The position numbers and the translations under genes were made by a program. From positions 1 to 20,547 of the forward strand of contig JAIPMN010003938.1 of NCBI GenBank assembly GCA_020650975.1: a stretch of 20,547 nucleotides of DNA, in the 5' to 3' direction. This document shows, piece by piece, positions 8,738 to 17,106 of the stretch (position 1 is its first letter; each line of letters begins with the position of its first letter). The notes beneath the pieces are model-generated. The model was not told the origin of the DNA and ran no database searches. It worked only from the letters and a program-made list of their open reading frames with translations. The stretch is from Apostichopus californicus. Lineage: Eukaryota; Echinodermata; Holothuroidea; Aspidochirotida; Stichopodidae.

Positions 8738-10009
8738 GTAAGTTATTCAATGGAAAATAGTGATACTACTTCAAATATTTACCAATCCAAACTAATCCAT
8801 GAAAATATTTCGTTATATCTACTGTTAAATATTTGGTTATATGTACGGTTCGTTGATAATGGTGAACTCTGCTTCTTATACAAAATATGGGACACTTTTG
8901 CTTCTACTGTGGAGAACGTAACATAAAAATGGCAACACACCTAACCGACAAACATGCAGATGAATCAGATGTCATCCAAGCGCTCTGACACCCAACTAAT
9001 AGCCAAGAGAGGTCCATTGCATGGGAAGTGCTACGCCATAACTTCTACCATAATACCCAAGTACTTAAAACAGGAAAAGGGTCATTGGTTGTAGTGAGGC
9101 GACCCTCCCAAGGAAATAAATTAAAAGAAAAGGATTAGGATAAAAGAAGAGTGTGTGCAGACTGCCTGGGATTTTTTTAGAGGACGACCTGTGGCGTCAC
9201 AGGGGTATCTGCCGAGCCAAAGCCAATGGTGAAGCAGACAAGCGAAATAATACAGAAAAGCCTACCCATGTTCGGGATAGTAGGCTGATATTGCTGCCAT
9301 TCCTGAGCAAAGCGGGGGTTGCCCTCCAAAGGAACGTCCTGTATAAAATGGCAAAGGATAATTTGAGTATAGTTGCCAAAGCAGATGAGGTCATACTCTC
9401 ACTCGGACAGTCGCTTTATAACAAACTGGGAAAGAGACAGGCCACTTATATATATCAAAGAATGCGACAGCTATCAAGGTTGGTCCAACAACTGAGGATA
9501 ATTGAGAAGAAAGAAATCTACCAGTTGAAAGACTTCATTGACCCTGAGAAATTTGACATCATCATATTGGCAGTCAAAGAAGCGGAAACCACAAAATGTG
9601 ATGCCATTGTCAAAGGCATCGGCCTCAGATCACGATGTCAGGAGACCAGGAAAAATGCAAAGGGGTTTCTGGAGCTCATGGACGACAACTGGGCGGAGGA
9701 GGTTTCAACCCACGCACTGACAACACTAGGGAAAATAAAATTTGACAGGCCCGAAATACTTCCTGTCACCGAGGACCTCCTCAAACTTTGAGTTTCTAAT
9801 CAAAGAAATACAACATGGTACAGAGGCATTAAAGAAGAATCCAACAAGCCAAACATGGACATGGCTGGCAAAAACCACCTTGTGTCGCCTAATCATATTC
9901 AAGAAGAGGAGGGGCGGTGAAGCTGGTAACATAGAGTTGTAAGCCTTTAAGAACATGAGCAAGTGGCAAGGCCATAAGGACATCCTCGCCAGCCTGACAC
10001 GAATTGGAA

Positions 10010-10378
10010 GATAATTTACAAAGCAAGATAATTGATTCCATAAAGATCAGGTGTACTCCTACATTTCTACACCAAGCAACCTTCACAGTTCTACCATTCA
10101 TTTTTGTTTTAATTTCATGGTTGAACATTATATTTGCAAGGTTGCTTGGAATGTTTGAAAAAAGTGAAATGAAATTTCAGCATTTTATTTTCCATCAACA
10201 ACAGATTTTTACAGAAAAGCTCCATTACAGTGCAGTACATCAAACCACATTAAAGACCAACCTAAGATAGGAAGAGAGGAACAAGCCATAATAGTTTCTT
10301 TAGTGTAAAAAACTTGAGAGGCTCTATTGTACCATAACTGAAAATTAAATGGATGTTTAATAAAAATTGTTTTTCCAG
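10010..10378 (+). other. Intron or insertion inside the recombinase-like gene
   Basis: The family-like sequence stops after ILASLT (about 9985-10002) and resumes at FHLLRIRGKK (about 10379). The gap ends in a good acceptor (TTGTTTTTCCAG|GT). A clear donor is not evident (CAG|GTGTAC at 10048-10053 is preceded by stops). Open frames inside show no known domain. Confidence 0.4.
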
Positions 10379-10709
10379 GTTTCACCTTCTTCGGATCAGA
10401 GGCAAGAAGGTTCCGGTTCTGCTAACTGAGGAAATGAAGACCGCCATGACCCTTCTTGCTGACAAGAGAAAGGAGGTGGGAATTCCTTCTTTAAATCCCT
10501 ACTTGTTTGCTTGTGCTGGTAGACAGAGTTTACAGGCAATCAGATGGTCGGATGCTCTCAAGAATATTGTCCAGAAGTGTGTTATGAAGCAGCCTGAGTC
10601 GATTACATCGACTAAGCTGAGAAAGTATGCTGCTACGGTTACCCAAGTAGCAAATCTGAACTCTCATGAAGTGGACTGGCTTGCTCGGCATTTGGGTCAC
10701 GATATAACA

Positions 10710-10721
10710 ATCCACAGGGAT
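10710..10721. repeat. Target-site duplication, left copy
   Basis: ATCCACAGGGAT, identical to 10900-10911. Removing one copy plus the element restores the continuous recombinase frame (ITIHRDYYRL). Confidence 0.75.
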
Positions 10722-10901
10722 ACTTTTTAAGAAAAAGTCACCCAGGAAAGAAAACCAAACTACCAAACGACTGATCCGCTCTCAGCCCCAGTCCCCTTAC
10801 ATCGGGACTGTGACTGTGATCATCGTCGGGTGTGCATCACCATTCCCCTCGAAAGGGAACAGATACTACACATGATCTTAGCCAAAAGGCCGAGAAGCGA
10901 T
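10722..10901 (-). mobile_element. U2 snRNA-headed SINE-like retroposon (SINEU-like)
   Basis: Read on the minus strand from 10901, the first 45 nt (10901-10857) match the 5' end of U2 snRNA with one mismatch (ATCGCTTCTCGGCCTTTTGG, then CTAAGATCATGTGTAGTATC and TGTTC), including the GUAGUA branch-site-pairing element. About 135 nt of unrelated body follow (10856-10722). The body has two hairpin-forming segments (TTCCC/GGGAA and AGTCCC/GGGACT) and a terminal 7-bp inverted repeat (ACTTTTT..AAAAAGT, 10722-10738). The unit is flanked by a 12-bp direct repeat, ATCCACAGGGAT (10710-10721 and 10900-10911), so it was inserted by target-primed retrotransposition. It splits an IHRDYYRL reading frame cleanly. 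Alternatives are a chimeric retropseudogene made by template switching, or a divergent U2-related RNA. Confidence 0.7.
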
Positions 10902-10911
10902 CCACAGGGAT
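10900..10911. repeat. Target-site duplication, right copy
   Basis: ATCCACAGGGAT, adjoining the U2-like 5' end. The AT at 10900-10901 is shared between the duplication and the start of U2 (ATCGC..), so the exact border is uncertain by 2 bp. Confidence 0.75.
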
Positions 10912-11318
10912 TACTACAGACTTCAGGATAGTTCAATCGAATTAGCTAAAGTGAGCAGGCTCCTGTATGCACTGGATGAAGGCCAAACAAAGGAATTTGT
11001 AAGACGAAGTCTTCATGAGACTGACATTAATGGTAAGCCCAAACAATTCCTCCAGGGATGGTATATTCTTATTCACATCATTTTATTGCTGAAATGAAAG
11101 TTTAAACAGCCAGATCAGAACCCCTGTTACTCGTTTTCAATACTAATAAGTCTTTTGTTTTGCTAAAAATTTACACCAGGACCATGTCATGAACCCTACA
11201 GTTGCATTGCACTTGACCTATCATATAGTCTATTTTATGTTGACAAAAAGGTTTTCATATCCAAAAACGAAAGATATTATTGAACCAAATCCAAAAATGC
11301 TGTTGTTATGGGCTGTGC

Positions 11319-11342
11319 AGAGCCGTATAGGTATACGGCTCT
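11319..11342. repeat. Perfect 11-bp inverted repeat (hairpin)
   Basis: AGAGCCGTATA and TATACGGCTCT separated by GG. It would form a tight cruciform or RNA hairpin. A second stem, GAACAAGA..TCTTGTTC with a 5-nt loop, lies at 11351-11371, 8 bp downstream. Confidence 0.7.
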
Positions 11343-11350
11343 GGGGTTGT

Positions 11351-11371
11351 GAACAAGACAACATCTTGTTC
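11351..11371. repeat. Second inverted repeat (8-bp stem)
   Basis: GAACAAGA, loop CAACA, TCTTGTTC. It is adjacent to the 11-bp hairpin. Paired hairpins occur near rolling-circle transposon ends, but no CTRR-type terminus is evident here. Confidence 0.6.
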
Positions 11372-12649
11372 TGTCCTCAAGATAAAATCATTTTGTTGGA
11401 TGTCTATCCCATGGACTAATTGTAGGGCACCATAGTCGAAGCATGTTGGTTTGTTGAAGCTCTGAGAGGGGGGGGGGGAGGTGGCTCGCAAAATCAAATC
11501 TGTCCCCAGCTCTTACAGGCACATAACGGTTAGTGGTCGGGGAAGGTTTTTGAGGGAGGGAGAATATTTTTGTTATTCGAAAAGGGCTTACATGCAAAAT
11601 AGTGGTACCTTTCCTTTTTTTTTGGCTCCCTTTTATTTCACCTTCAGCCATCGTGTCCCCAAAATTTTTGTGGGGGTGGAATCTTTCCCCTGCCCCCACC
11701 CCCTCGCTGGCTATGTACGGCAAAGATGTGGTACAACATATGTCTGATCACTGAATTGTTGATTCCATATGGTACATTAAGGTATGAGAGACAAATTCTT
11801 CCAGATAGCATACATCTGCATTATTTTGATGTGATTGAGACAAGCTAGCATCTATATTTAGATCAGTGATTCATAGTCTATAAAAGTAAGACGCATATTG
11901 CCAAGTCAAGATGAAGATACAAATAATTAATGTATAAATGATATTGAAATTCAGTCCTTTTCTTACTTATTGTTGTTTCAAATTTTTGCTATAAATTGAA
12001 AATTTTCTCCATTTTTCATAATCACATTTTCTACGAGGTTTAAGTTCACCTTTGACTCCAATACCATACTCAATTTCGAAACCGCGAAGCAACGGCAGGT
12101 TGCTGTTTGCACAGCGTAAGGATTGCTTGGCATAGTTTTATACGATCACGCTGAGACAAATAAATTGATTTACAAAATAATTGTTGTGAAAATTTCTAAG
12201 CAACTTTCAACTGTAACTCATTCAAGAAGGTCTATAGAAGAATGGAAGTATTAACCGCCACCATCGGCCTACCTGTTTTTCCTTAAACTTGGAGGTAAAA
12301 CTAATGTTAGATGTTAGACCACTGGTATTATGGTTAGTGTTACGGTACGCAGTACGTGTAACCGTTGTTAGGCTGGCGTTTCGGAATACACAAGTGCAAT
12401 GACAGTGAGTAGCCTAGGCTTCTACTGGGTACTGCATTCTAAACACCAGTTAACATTGAACAGTGATTGAACAGTGGCACACCATCTTCTATGTATTTCC
12501 AAACAAATGCTGGGACTAAGTCTCAATAGTTTATTTGAAGTCTACACTCATTTGGTAAAGATTTCCTGTAATTTCCCATGTGAATCTAAATGGGTACAGG
12601 GCAGGCTATATGATATTAAGCAAGGCTTCAAACTTACAGTTACTGAGAG

Positions 12650-13257
12650 CAACTTATGAATATAACCACAGTAGAGAAATCACTGACCAGGCAATTGATA
12701 ATATTGAAAATGAACAATACCCTGAGATGTATTATGAGATAGCACCAAATACAGAACATATGGGAAAAGCTGATCGAGACGAAAAGGATAAAAAAACAAG
12801 TGAAAATCCCTTCCAATGAATCACCTGAATTGTACGATATTGGACAAGACATTGGGATTGCAGTCAATAGTGCAAACATAGAAGAATTGCAAAAACCTTG
12901 CTTGCCTGATTCAGAATATAGAACTCTAGTACGCAGCCTCAACAAACAACAGAAAGACTTTTTCCACTATGTACTGCATTGGTGTAAAACAAAGCAAGAA
13001 CCAATATACACATTTCTAACTGGCGGAGCTGGTGTAGGAAAATCTCAAGTAATGAAAGCTATGTACAATGCACTTTGGAAATACTATTCTAGCCAGCCTG
13101 GAAGTGATCCAGATGATACTCACATTCTTCTAATGGCACCAACAGGCAAAGCAGCTTATGGTATTAAAGGCGGTACCATTCACAGTGCTCTACTCATTCC
13201 AGCTAGTCAAGGATTTCATTACAAGGCATTAACATCAGACAAGCTAAACTCACTTCC
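12650..13257 (+). pseudogene. Helentron helicase, N-terminal half (Walker A)
   Basis: It starts in one frame (YEYNHSREITDQAIDNIENE then YYEIAPNTEHMGKADRDEK). It shifts frame in the A-run at about 12790-12797 and continues ELYDIGQDIGIAV, LVRSLNKQQKDFFHYVLHW and PIYTFLTGGAGVGKSQVMKA. The Walker A loop GGAGVGKS is encoded at 13022-13045, followed by LLMAPTGKAAYGIKGGTIHS, motif Ia of PIF1-like helicases. It ends at LTSDKLNSL. About a dozen residues normally leading into motif II, including the hydrophobic strand before DE, seem deleted at 13250-13257, which also shifts the frame. This half would unwind DNA during rolling-circle transposition if intact. Confidence 0.8.
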
Positions 13258-14232
13258 ATTGATGAGATATCTATGGTTGGTAATGGAATGTTTACATACA
13301 TAGATAAGAGACTGCAACAAATTATGGGTAGCAAGAACATATTTGGAGGTGTTAGCATTATTGCTGTTGGTGATCTCTTTCAACTCAAGCCAGTGTTCGA
13401 TGGATGGATTTTTAATGATGTAACTCATGATTATGGTCCACTTGCATCTAATTTATGGAAAGATCATTTTATGGCCTTTGAACTAACTGAAATCATGCGA
13501 CAAAAGGATGACCAGAGGTTTGCTCAACTTTTGAACCGACTAAGAGAAAATAAACAAACAGATGATGATTTGAAGCTGCTGAACACTAGACAGTTTACAG
13601 TCAACAATGTTCCATCAAATGTTACACATGTTTATCAGACAAACCTAACAGTTAATTAACAGAATGATTTTTTTTCCAAACTAGACACTCTAAAGCTCAC
13701 AATTAGATCTCAAGACATTGTTGTAGGTGATGTCCTAAAGACAGTCAAACAGAAAATACTGACTTGCATACCGAACAACCCTCAAAAGACAATGGGATTA
13801 TTCACTGAACTATCCTTGGGCATTGACCAACGAATTGACCTCTGTCTCAATGTTTCAGTTGAAGATGGAATGATTAATGGTGCTACTGGTATCATGAAGT
13901 ATATAGAGAATGTACATGATCACAACGTTCACACTATCTGGGTGCAGTTCGATGACAATACTGTAGGTAAAGCATGTCGACACTCTAAAAGAGAACTGTA
14001 TCATTCAAAGTTTGCTTCAACATGGACACCAATATCAAGAAGTAGTCGACAGTTCAGGATTGGTCTCAACAAAAATGCAGAAGTTATGCGGAAACAATTT
14101 CCCCACAGACCCGCAACTGCAAAGACAGTCCATAGATGTCAAGGGGATACAATGAAAGAGATAGTTGTTGGTATGGCAGGTGCTAGATCACAATGTCACA
14201 TCCACTATGTTGCATTAAGTAGAGTCACTTAG
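13258..14232 (+). pseudogene. Helentron helicase, C-terminal half
   Basis: It opens with motif II IDEISMVGN (13258-13284), then motif III GDLFQLKP (13369-13392), FELTEIMRQKDDQRFAQLLN (Q/R motif IV region), motif V HRCQGDT (14131-14151) and motif VI YVALSRVT (14206-14229). All are the order and spacing expected for PIF1-like helicases of Helitrons/Helentrons. An in-frame TAA at 13657 and TAG at 14230 interrupt it; otherwise the frame is unbroken for 975 nt, which suggests a fairly recent loss. After VT the same frame continues directly into the endonuclease. Confidence 0.8.
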
Positions 14233-14838
14233 CCATGCATCATTCATCAAAATGCAAGATCATTGAGGAAACACATGTCTGACATTATTCATGACAGCAC
14301 AATCATATCTGCTGATATTCTACTTTTCACTGAATGCCATATATCAGAGGCAATCACAAATCATCAGCTGTACATTGAAGGATTTACACTATTGAAAAAC
14401 ATCCCATCTCATGCTCCATATGGCACTGTGATCTACACTAAGAATAATATCACAACACTCACTGAACATATCCAGAATACGAATAGTATTGAAATTTCCC
14501 TGACAACCTAAGACACATGTGCTGGAACTGTTAAAATTGCACTAATTTACAGGTCTAAAAAAGTCCCCATGCAACAATTCTATGATGCATTGAGTCACAT
14601 AGATCATTCACAATCAACATTGATTTCTGGTGATTTCAATGTTGATGTACTCCAAAACACACCAGACCAAGAAAGCCTGATTTCTTTATTCACAAGCACA
14701 TTCAAATACAAACAAATCATTCTTACTCCTACAACAGACTATAACTCATGCTTAGATCACATCTACACAAACATTCCTACAAGTAAAACAGTCCTATGTG
14801 CTCACCATACAACTAACAACTCCAACAACTTTATTTAA
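14233..14838 (+). pseudogene. Helentron C-terminal EEP endonuclease domain
   Basis: In frame with the helicase after one TAG. It reads HQNARSLRKHMSDI, ADILLFTECHI (catalytic Glu at 14332), then after a TAA at 14509 VKIALIYRSKKVP, LISGDFNVDVLQ (GDFN at 14629-14640) and SCLDHIYTNIP (DH at 14755-14760). These are the apurinic-type endonuclease motifs seen in CR1-like retrotransposons and in Helentrons. The C-terminal SDH motif is not recognisable; the sequence there reads AHHTTNNSNNFI and stops. The domain is thought to cut target DNA. Helicase fusion in the same frame excludes a separate LINE as the simplest explanation. Confidence 0.75.
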
Positions 14839-15419
14839 TTGTCAACAAGAACTGTCAATCAACTTTCTTACACAAAATACTGTACTTACTCACTCTATAC
14901 GAGCAATTAATGTAATTTATTGTAATTGTCAGCTCTCTTCTACCTTTTAATCTCCATAATCCACTCCTCCTTGTCAGTCACTTCGATCAACCAATTATTT
15001 GATCAGCTACTAAAGACTATAATAAACACTTGTTTGCCTAGATCAAGAAAGGCTACTACTGTACATAGCCCGCTGCTAATAGTGATCAGTATGAATACAT
15101 ACAATTGAATGAATTGAATTTGGACCTTGGTATTCAGTAACATGAAGATACATTAAACATAATACTGTAGACCTAGTAATGTTATCCGCATATCCAATTA
15201 ATAGAGAGATTTATCCAGAAAGACAAATGAATATTCAGTTGTTTATGAGTTACTAAACATAATAACAAACACCCAAAATACAATAAAATATCTAATATAA
15301 AAGACTATACTCACAATTTAAAACACTGCTGTGTGTTTTCACAAAGCACTATTGTGCACTGATGATATATGGAGAGATGGGACTGAGAAGTTGTGATAAA
15401 ATATACAAGTATTGATGCC
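14839..15419. other. AT-rich spacer between Helentron and LINE
   Basis: No coding signature beyond chance ORFs. It contains a short GAATTGAATGAATTGAATTT simple repeat (15105-15122). It may hold the Helentron 3' end, but I cannot place a terminus. Confidence 0.35.
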
Positions 15420-15421
15420 AA

Positions 15422-15461
15422 AACCAAAAAAGAATAAGACAAACCAAAAAAGAATAAGAAA
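15422..15461. repeat. Short tandem repeat (AAACCAAAAAAGAATAAGA x2)
   Basis: Two nearly adjacent copies of a 19-bp Lys-coding sequence at the visible start of the LINE remnant. It may be a local duplication. Confidence 0.7.
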
Positions 15462-15545
15462 TCCCAGCTCGAAAGGTGTTATTACGATTTAGGCTGAGTG
15501 GAAACTTGGAGAAATTTAAAAGATACGTGATCAGAGCTCGAATCC

Positions 15546-15932
15546 TTGTATCCAAAAAAGCTTGATGGGATCATCGTTAGGTCGCGAGCGCAGTGGGTCG
15601 AATATGGTGAAAGAAACTCAAAATATTTTTTAAATCTCGAAAAACATAATAAAGCAAATATTGTTATTCATAGATTGAAAACTGATAATAACGACATACT
15701 TACTGAAAAACAGGAATTCTTGGCTAATCTGAGGGACTTCTATGCCACTTTGTATACCAGTGGAGAGGTGGACCCATCATTAATTTTTTCCAATATACTT
15801 AATTATAATAAGCTGAGTATGGATGAAGCAGATTGCTGTGATGGGCCTTTGACGTCTGCCGAGTGTGTTGACACTCTGAATTCACTGTCCATTGGTAAAT
15901 CCCCTGGTAGCGATGGACTTTGTCGAATTTGA
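15546..15932 (+). pseudogene. LINE ORF2 segment, pre-RT to RT0
   Basis: 128 codons read IIVRSRAQWVEYGERNSKYF through LRDFYATLYTSGEVDPS to LNSLSIGKSPGSDGL, and end at a TGA where about a dozen residues and the frame are lost compared with related elements. The upstream frame contains stops, and the first Met is not a true start. Confidence 0.75.
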
Positions 15933-15939
15933 GAAGAAA

Positions 15940-16498
15940 TTTTGCTGATTATGTGGTAAATGCTTTAAATTACGCTAATACTAATTTTGAGCAGGGTCGT
16001 ACAATTATTACCTTAATTCCAAAGCATGGCAAGGATAAGGACTTTATTAAGAACTATCGTCCAATCTCACTCCTTAACACTGACTACAATATCTGCGCAA
16101 AAGTTTTATCAACAAGAATTAAACTTGTTCTCCCCAAAGTGATTAGCAATAACCAATAACCAATTGGGGAAAACGTCCGCTTTCTTCTAGATTTAATTGA
16201 GTATTGTAACACGAGTAACAAAACAGGTTTACTGTTCCTCGTGGACTTCGAAAAAGCATTTGACAGTGTGGAATGGGAGTTTATTTTCACCTCCCTTAGA
16301 TTCTTTGGTTTTGGGGAAAGTTTTATTAACTGGGTTAAAACTATGTATTTTAACAATGGGTACTCATGCCTTGATTTTAAAATATCCCGTGGGGTACGCC
16401 AAGGTTGTCCCTTAAGCCCTTATATATTTTTAATTTGTGCTGAGGTTCTCACACTGTGTGTAAATGATAATAATGCTATCAATGATATCTCTATTTGA
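15940..16498 (+). pseudogene. LINE ORF2 segment, RT1 to motif B
   Basis: One frame runs from about 15940 to 16498 with a single TAA at 16157. It encodes TIITLIPKHGKDKDFIKNYR, PISLLN, then PIGENVRFLLDLIEY, LFLVDFEKAFDSVEWEF and RGVRQGCPLSPYIFLICAEV. The NQ-GFI-GR step before IGEN is replaced by NNQ-stop-P. It ends where copy 1 of the duplicated YADD box introduces TGA. Confidence 0.8.
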
Positions 16499-16582
16499 CA
16501 ACAACATTTAAATTTTACATTATGCGGACGATACGACTTTGACAACAACATTTTAATTGTACAATATGCGGACGATACGACC
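16495..16582 (+). repeat. 44-bp tandem duplication of the RT YADD box
   Basis: Two copies (16495-16538 and 16539-16582) are identical at 40 of 44 positions. Each encodes YADDTT (GCGGACGATACGAC). Because 44 is not a multiple of 3, copy 1 puts YADD in another frame with a stop. Copy 2 alone keeps the upstream frame (FDNNILIVQYADDTT). Confidence 0.9.
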
Positions 16583-16792
16583 ATGTTTTTAGACGGTAGT
16601 TATAGTTCTTTAAAAGAAAGTTTTAGTACTTTTGAGAAGTCGTCGGGACTAAAAGTCAAGATGGAAAAATCTCCCCTTTTCCCACTAGGTAGACAAACAC
16701 AGAAGGAGCCATGGTTCCGTAACATCTTTGGGTTGAACTGGTGTAACGGTCATGTTGCTTTATTAGGCGTCTCTTTTACCAATAACAGATGA
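16583..16792 (+). pseudogene. LINE ORF2 segment after YADD
   Basis: It continues the RT after motif C: MFLDGSYSSLKESFSTFEKS, SGLKVKMEKSPLFPLGR, and the motif D/E-like LLGVSFTNNR, ending at TGA 16790. Downstream, in the same frame, SLNFPPKLSSLKRLLGVWSQ and TPIGKVTIVKALGL can be read before another stop. Confidence 0.75.
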
Positions 16793-17106
16793 GACCTTTT
16801 CAGTTTGAATTTTCCTCCTAAGCTTTCGAGCCTCAAACGTTTACTGGGTGTCTGGTCGCAGAGGGACCTTACTCCAATTGGAAAAGTTACCATTGTTAAA
16901 GCCCTCGGGCTTTGACAGTTGGTTTATCTCTTTCAAATTCTTCCAAATCCCCCACACGAGTTTATAACAGAACTATATAGATGGCATTATATTTCGTTTC
17001 ATTTGGAGTGGGAAACCCGAAAAAAATCGCCGTTCCTCTATGATTGGTACTATCAGTTCAGTTCAGGTGGACATTGGTGCTATGTTGGCCTAAGTTCACC
17101 GAGCGC

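Larger units (their letters stand above)
6088..8796 (+). repeat. Tandem array of a two-exon cassette (3 copies + partial 4th)
   Basis: A unit beginning at (A)ATCCAAACTA recurs at 6088, 7068, 7771 and 8784, giving unit lengths of about 980, 703 and 1013 bp. Each unit carries exon X, an intron, exon Y and a second intron; unit 2 has lost most of X. Introns are also similar between copies, for example the TTGCCTCATTGAGA segment at about 6727, 7404 and 8429 and the TAGAAGTTTTCATACAGTT segment at about 6504 and 8220. The whole unit was therefore duplicated as DNA, not retroposed. Exon X enters in phase 1 and leaves in phase 0; Y enters in phase 0 and leaves in phase 1. A cassette can therefore be added or lost without changing the frame. 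The fourth copy breaks off about 40-50 bp into its start, just before the zinc-finger gene at 8887. Confidence 0.75.
8887..11032 (+). pseudogene. Zinc-finger + tyrosine-recombinase-like protein (decayed)
   Basis: From ATG 8887 a C2H2-like finger is visible (CFYCGERNIKMATHLTDKH). After stops at 8986 (TGA) and 9136 (TAG) comes a second Cys-rich motif (CADCLGFF, then LEDDLWRHRGIC after a lost T in the run at 9172-9178). A long helical middle follows (9180-9788, with KMRQLSRL-like and FIDPEKFD segments). A frameshift near 9785 leads to LCRLIIFKKRRGGEAG (about 9880-9925), then a TAA at 9940. After an intron or insertion the C-terminal catalytic region reads RIRGKKVPVLL, STKLRKYAATVTQ and DWLARHLGHD. 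It is cut by a U2-headed retroposon and resumes RDYYRL at 10902, ending at the donor AATG|GTAAGC. The LRK, HLGH and Tyr spacing fits a tyrosine recombinase fold, although the usual box II His is Thr. This family, widespread in fish and marine invertebrates, is related to or like Cryptons. At least two stops, two frameshifts and one insertion make it a pseudogene. Confidence 0.7.
11033..12576. other. Non-coding; hairpins and low-complexity only
   Basis: It begins as a probable intron (GTAAGC donor at 11033). It contains two adjacent perfect hairpins (11319-11371), a G-run (11468-11478) within a G-rich patch with C-rich complement (11460-11710), and plain AT-rich DNA to 12576. Open frames on both strands show no domain. 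The N-terminal Rep part expected upstream of the Helentron helicase is not recognisable here. Confidence 0.4.
12577..14838 (+). mobile_element. Helentron (Helitron2-type) remnant: helicase + endonuclease
   Basis: One continuous family-like protein runs from about 12650 to 14838. It comprises the linker before the helicase, a PIF1-like SF1 helicase, then an exonuclease-endonuclease-phosphatase domain. Helicase and endonuclease are in the same frame from 13258 onward. That order (Rep-Hel-EN) is the hallmark of Helentrons. The N-terminal Rep (HUH) part is missing, so the copy is 5'-truncated. Stops at 13657, 14230 and 14509 and breaks near 12790 and 13257 make it inactive. Terminal structures were not identified. 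Confidence 0.8.
15420..17100 (+). mobile_element. L1/Tx1-type LINE remnant, ORF2 reverse transcriptase
   Basis: A Lys/Glu-rich coiled stretch leads to the pre-RT signature GIIVRSRAQWVEYGERNSKY then FLNLEK (15570-15645), SIGKSPGSDGL, ITLIPKHGKD and NYRPISLLNTDYNICAK (RT0-2). RT motif A is LVDFEKAFDSVEW (catalytic Asp at 16244), followed by FGFG..FINWVKTMY, motif B RGVRQGCPLSP, motif C YADD (16565-16576) and the thumb-side LLGVSFTNNR and SLKRLLGVWSQRDLTPIGKV. The tail IWSGKPEKNRRS lies at about 17005-17040. This is the pattern of L1/Tx1 clade LINEs. The endonuclease part is missing, consistent with 5' truncation. Breaks include a deletion near 15930, TAA at 16157 replacing the GFIKGR region, a tandem duplication at 16495, TGA at 16790 and frameshifts after 16980. 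Confidence 0.85.

Noticed and set aside
10857..10901. A functional U2 snRNA gene
   Set aside because: Similarity stops after 45 nt; the Sm site and later stem-loops of U2 are absent and target-site duplications flank the unit, so it is a retroposed derivative.
11388..11747. Overlapping frames of 111 and 88 codons on opposite strands
   Set aside because: They arise from G-rich/C-rich low-complexity DNA with few stops and show no recognisable protein feature.
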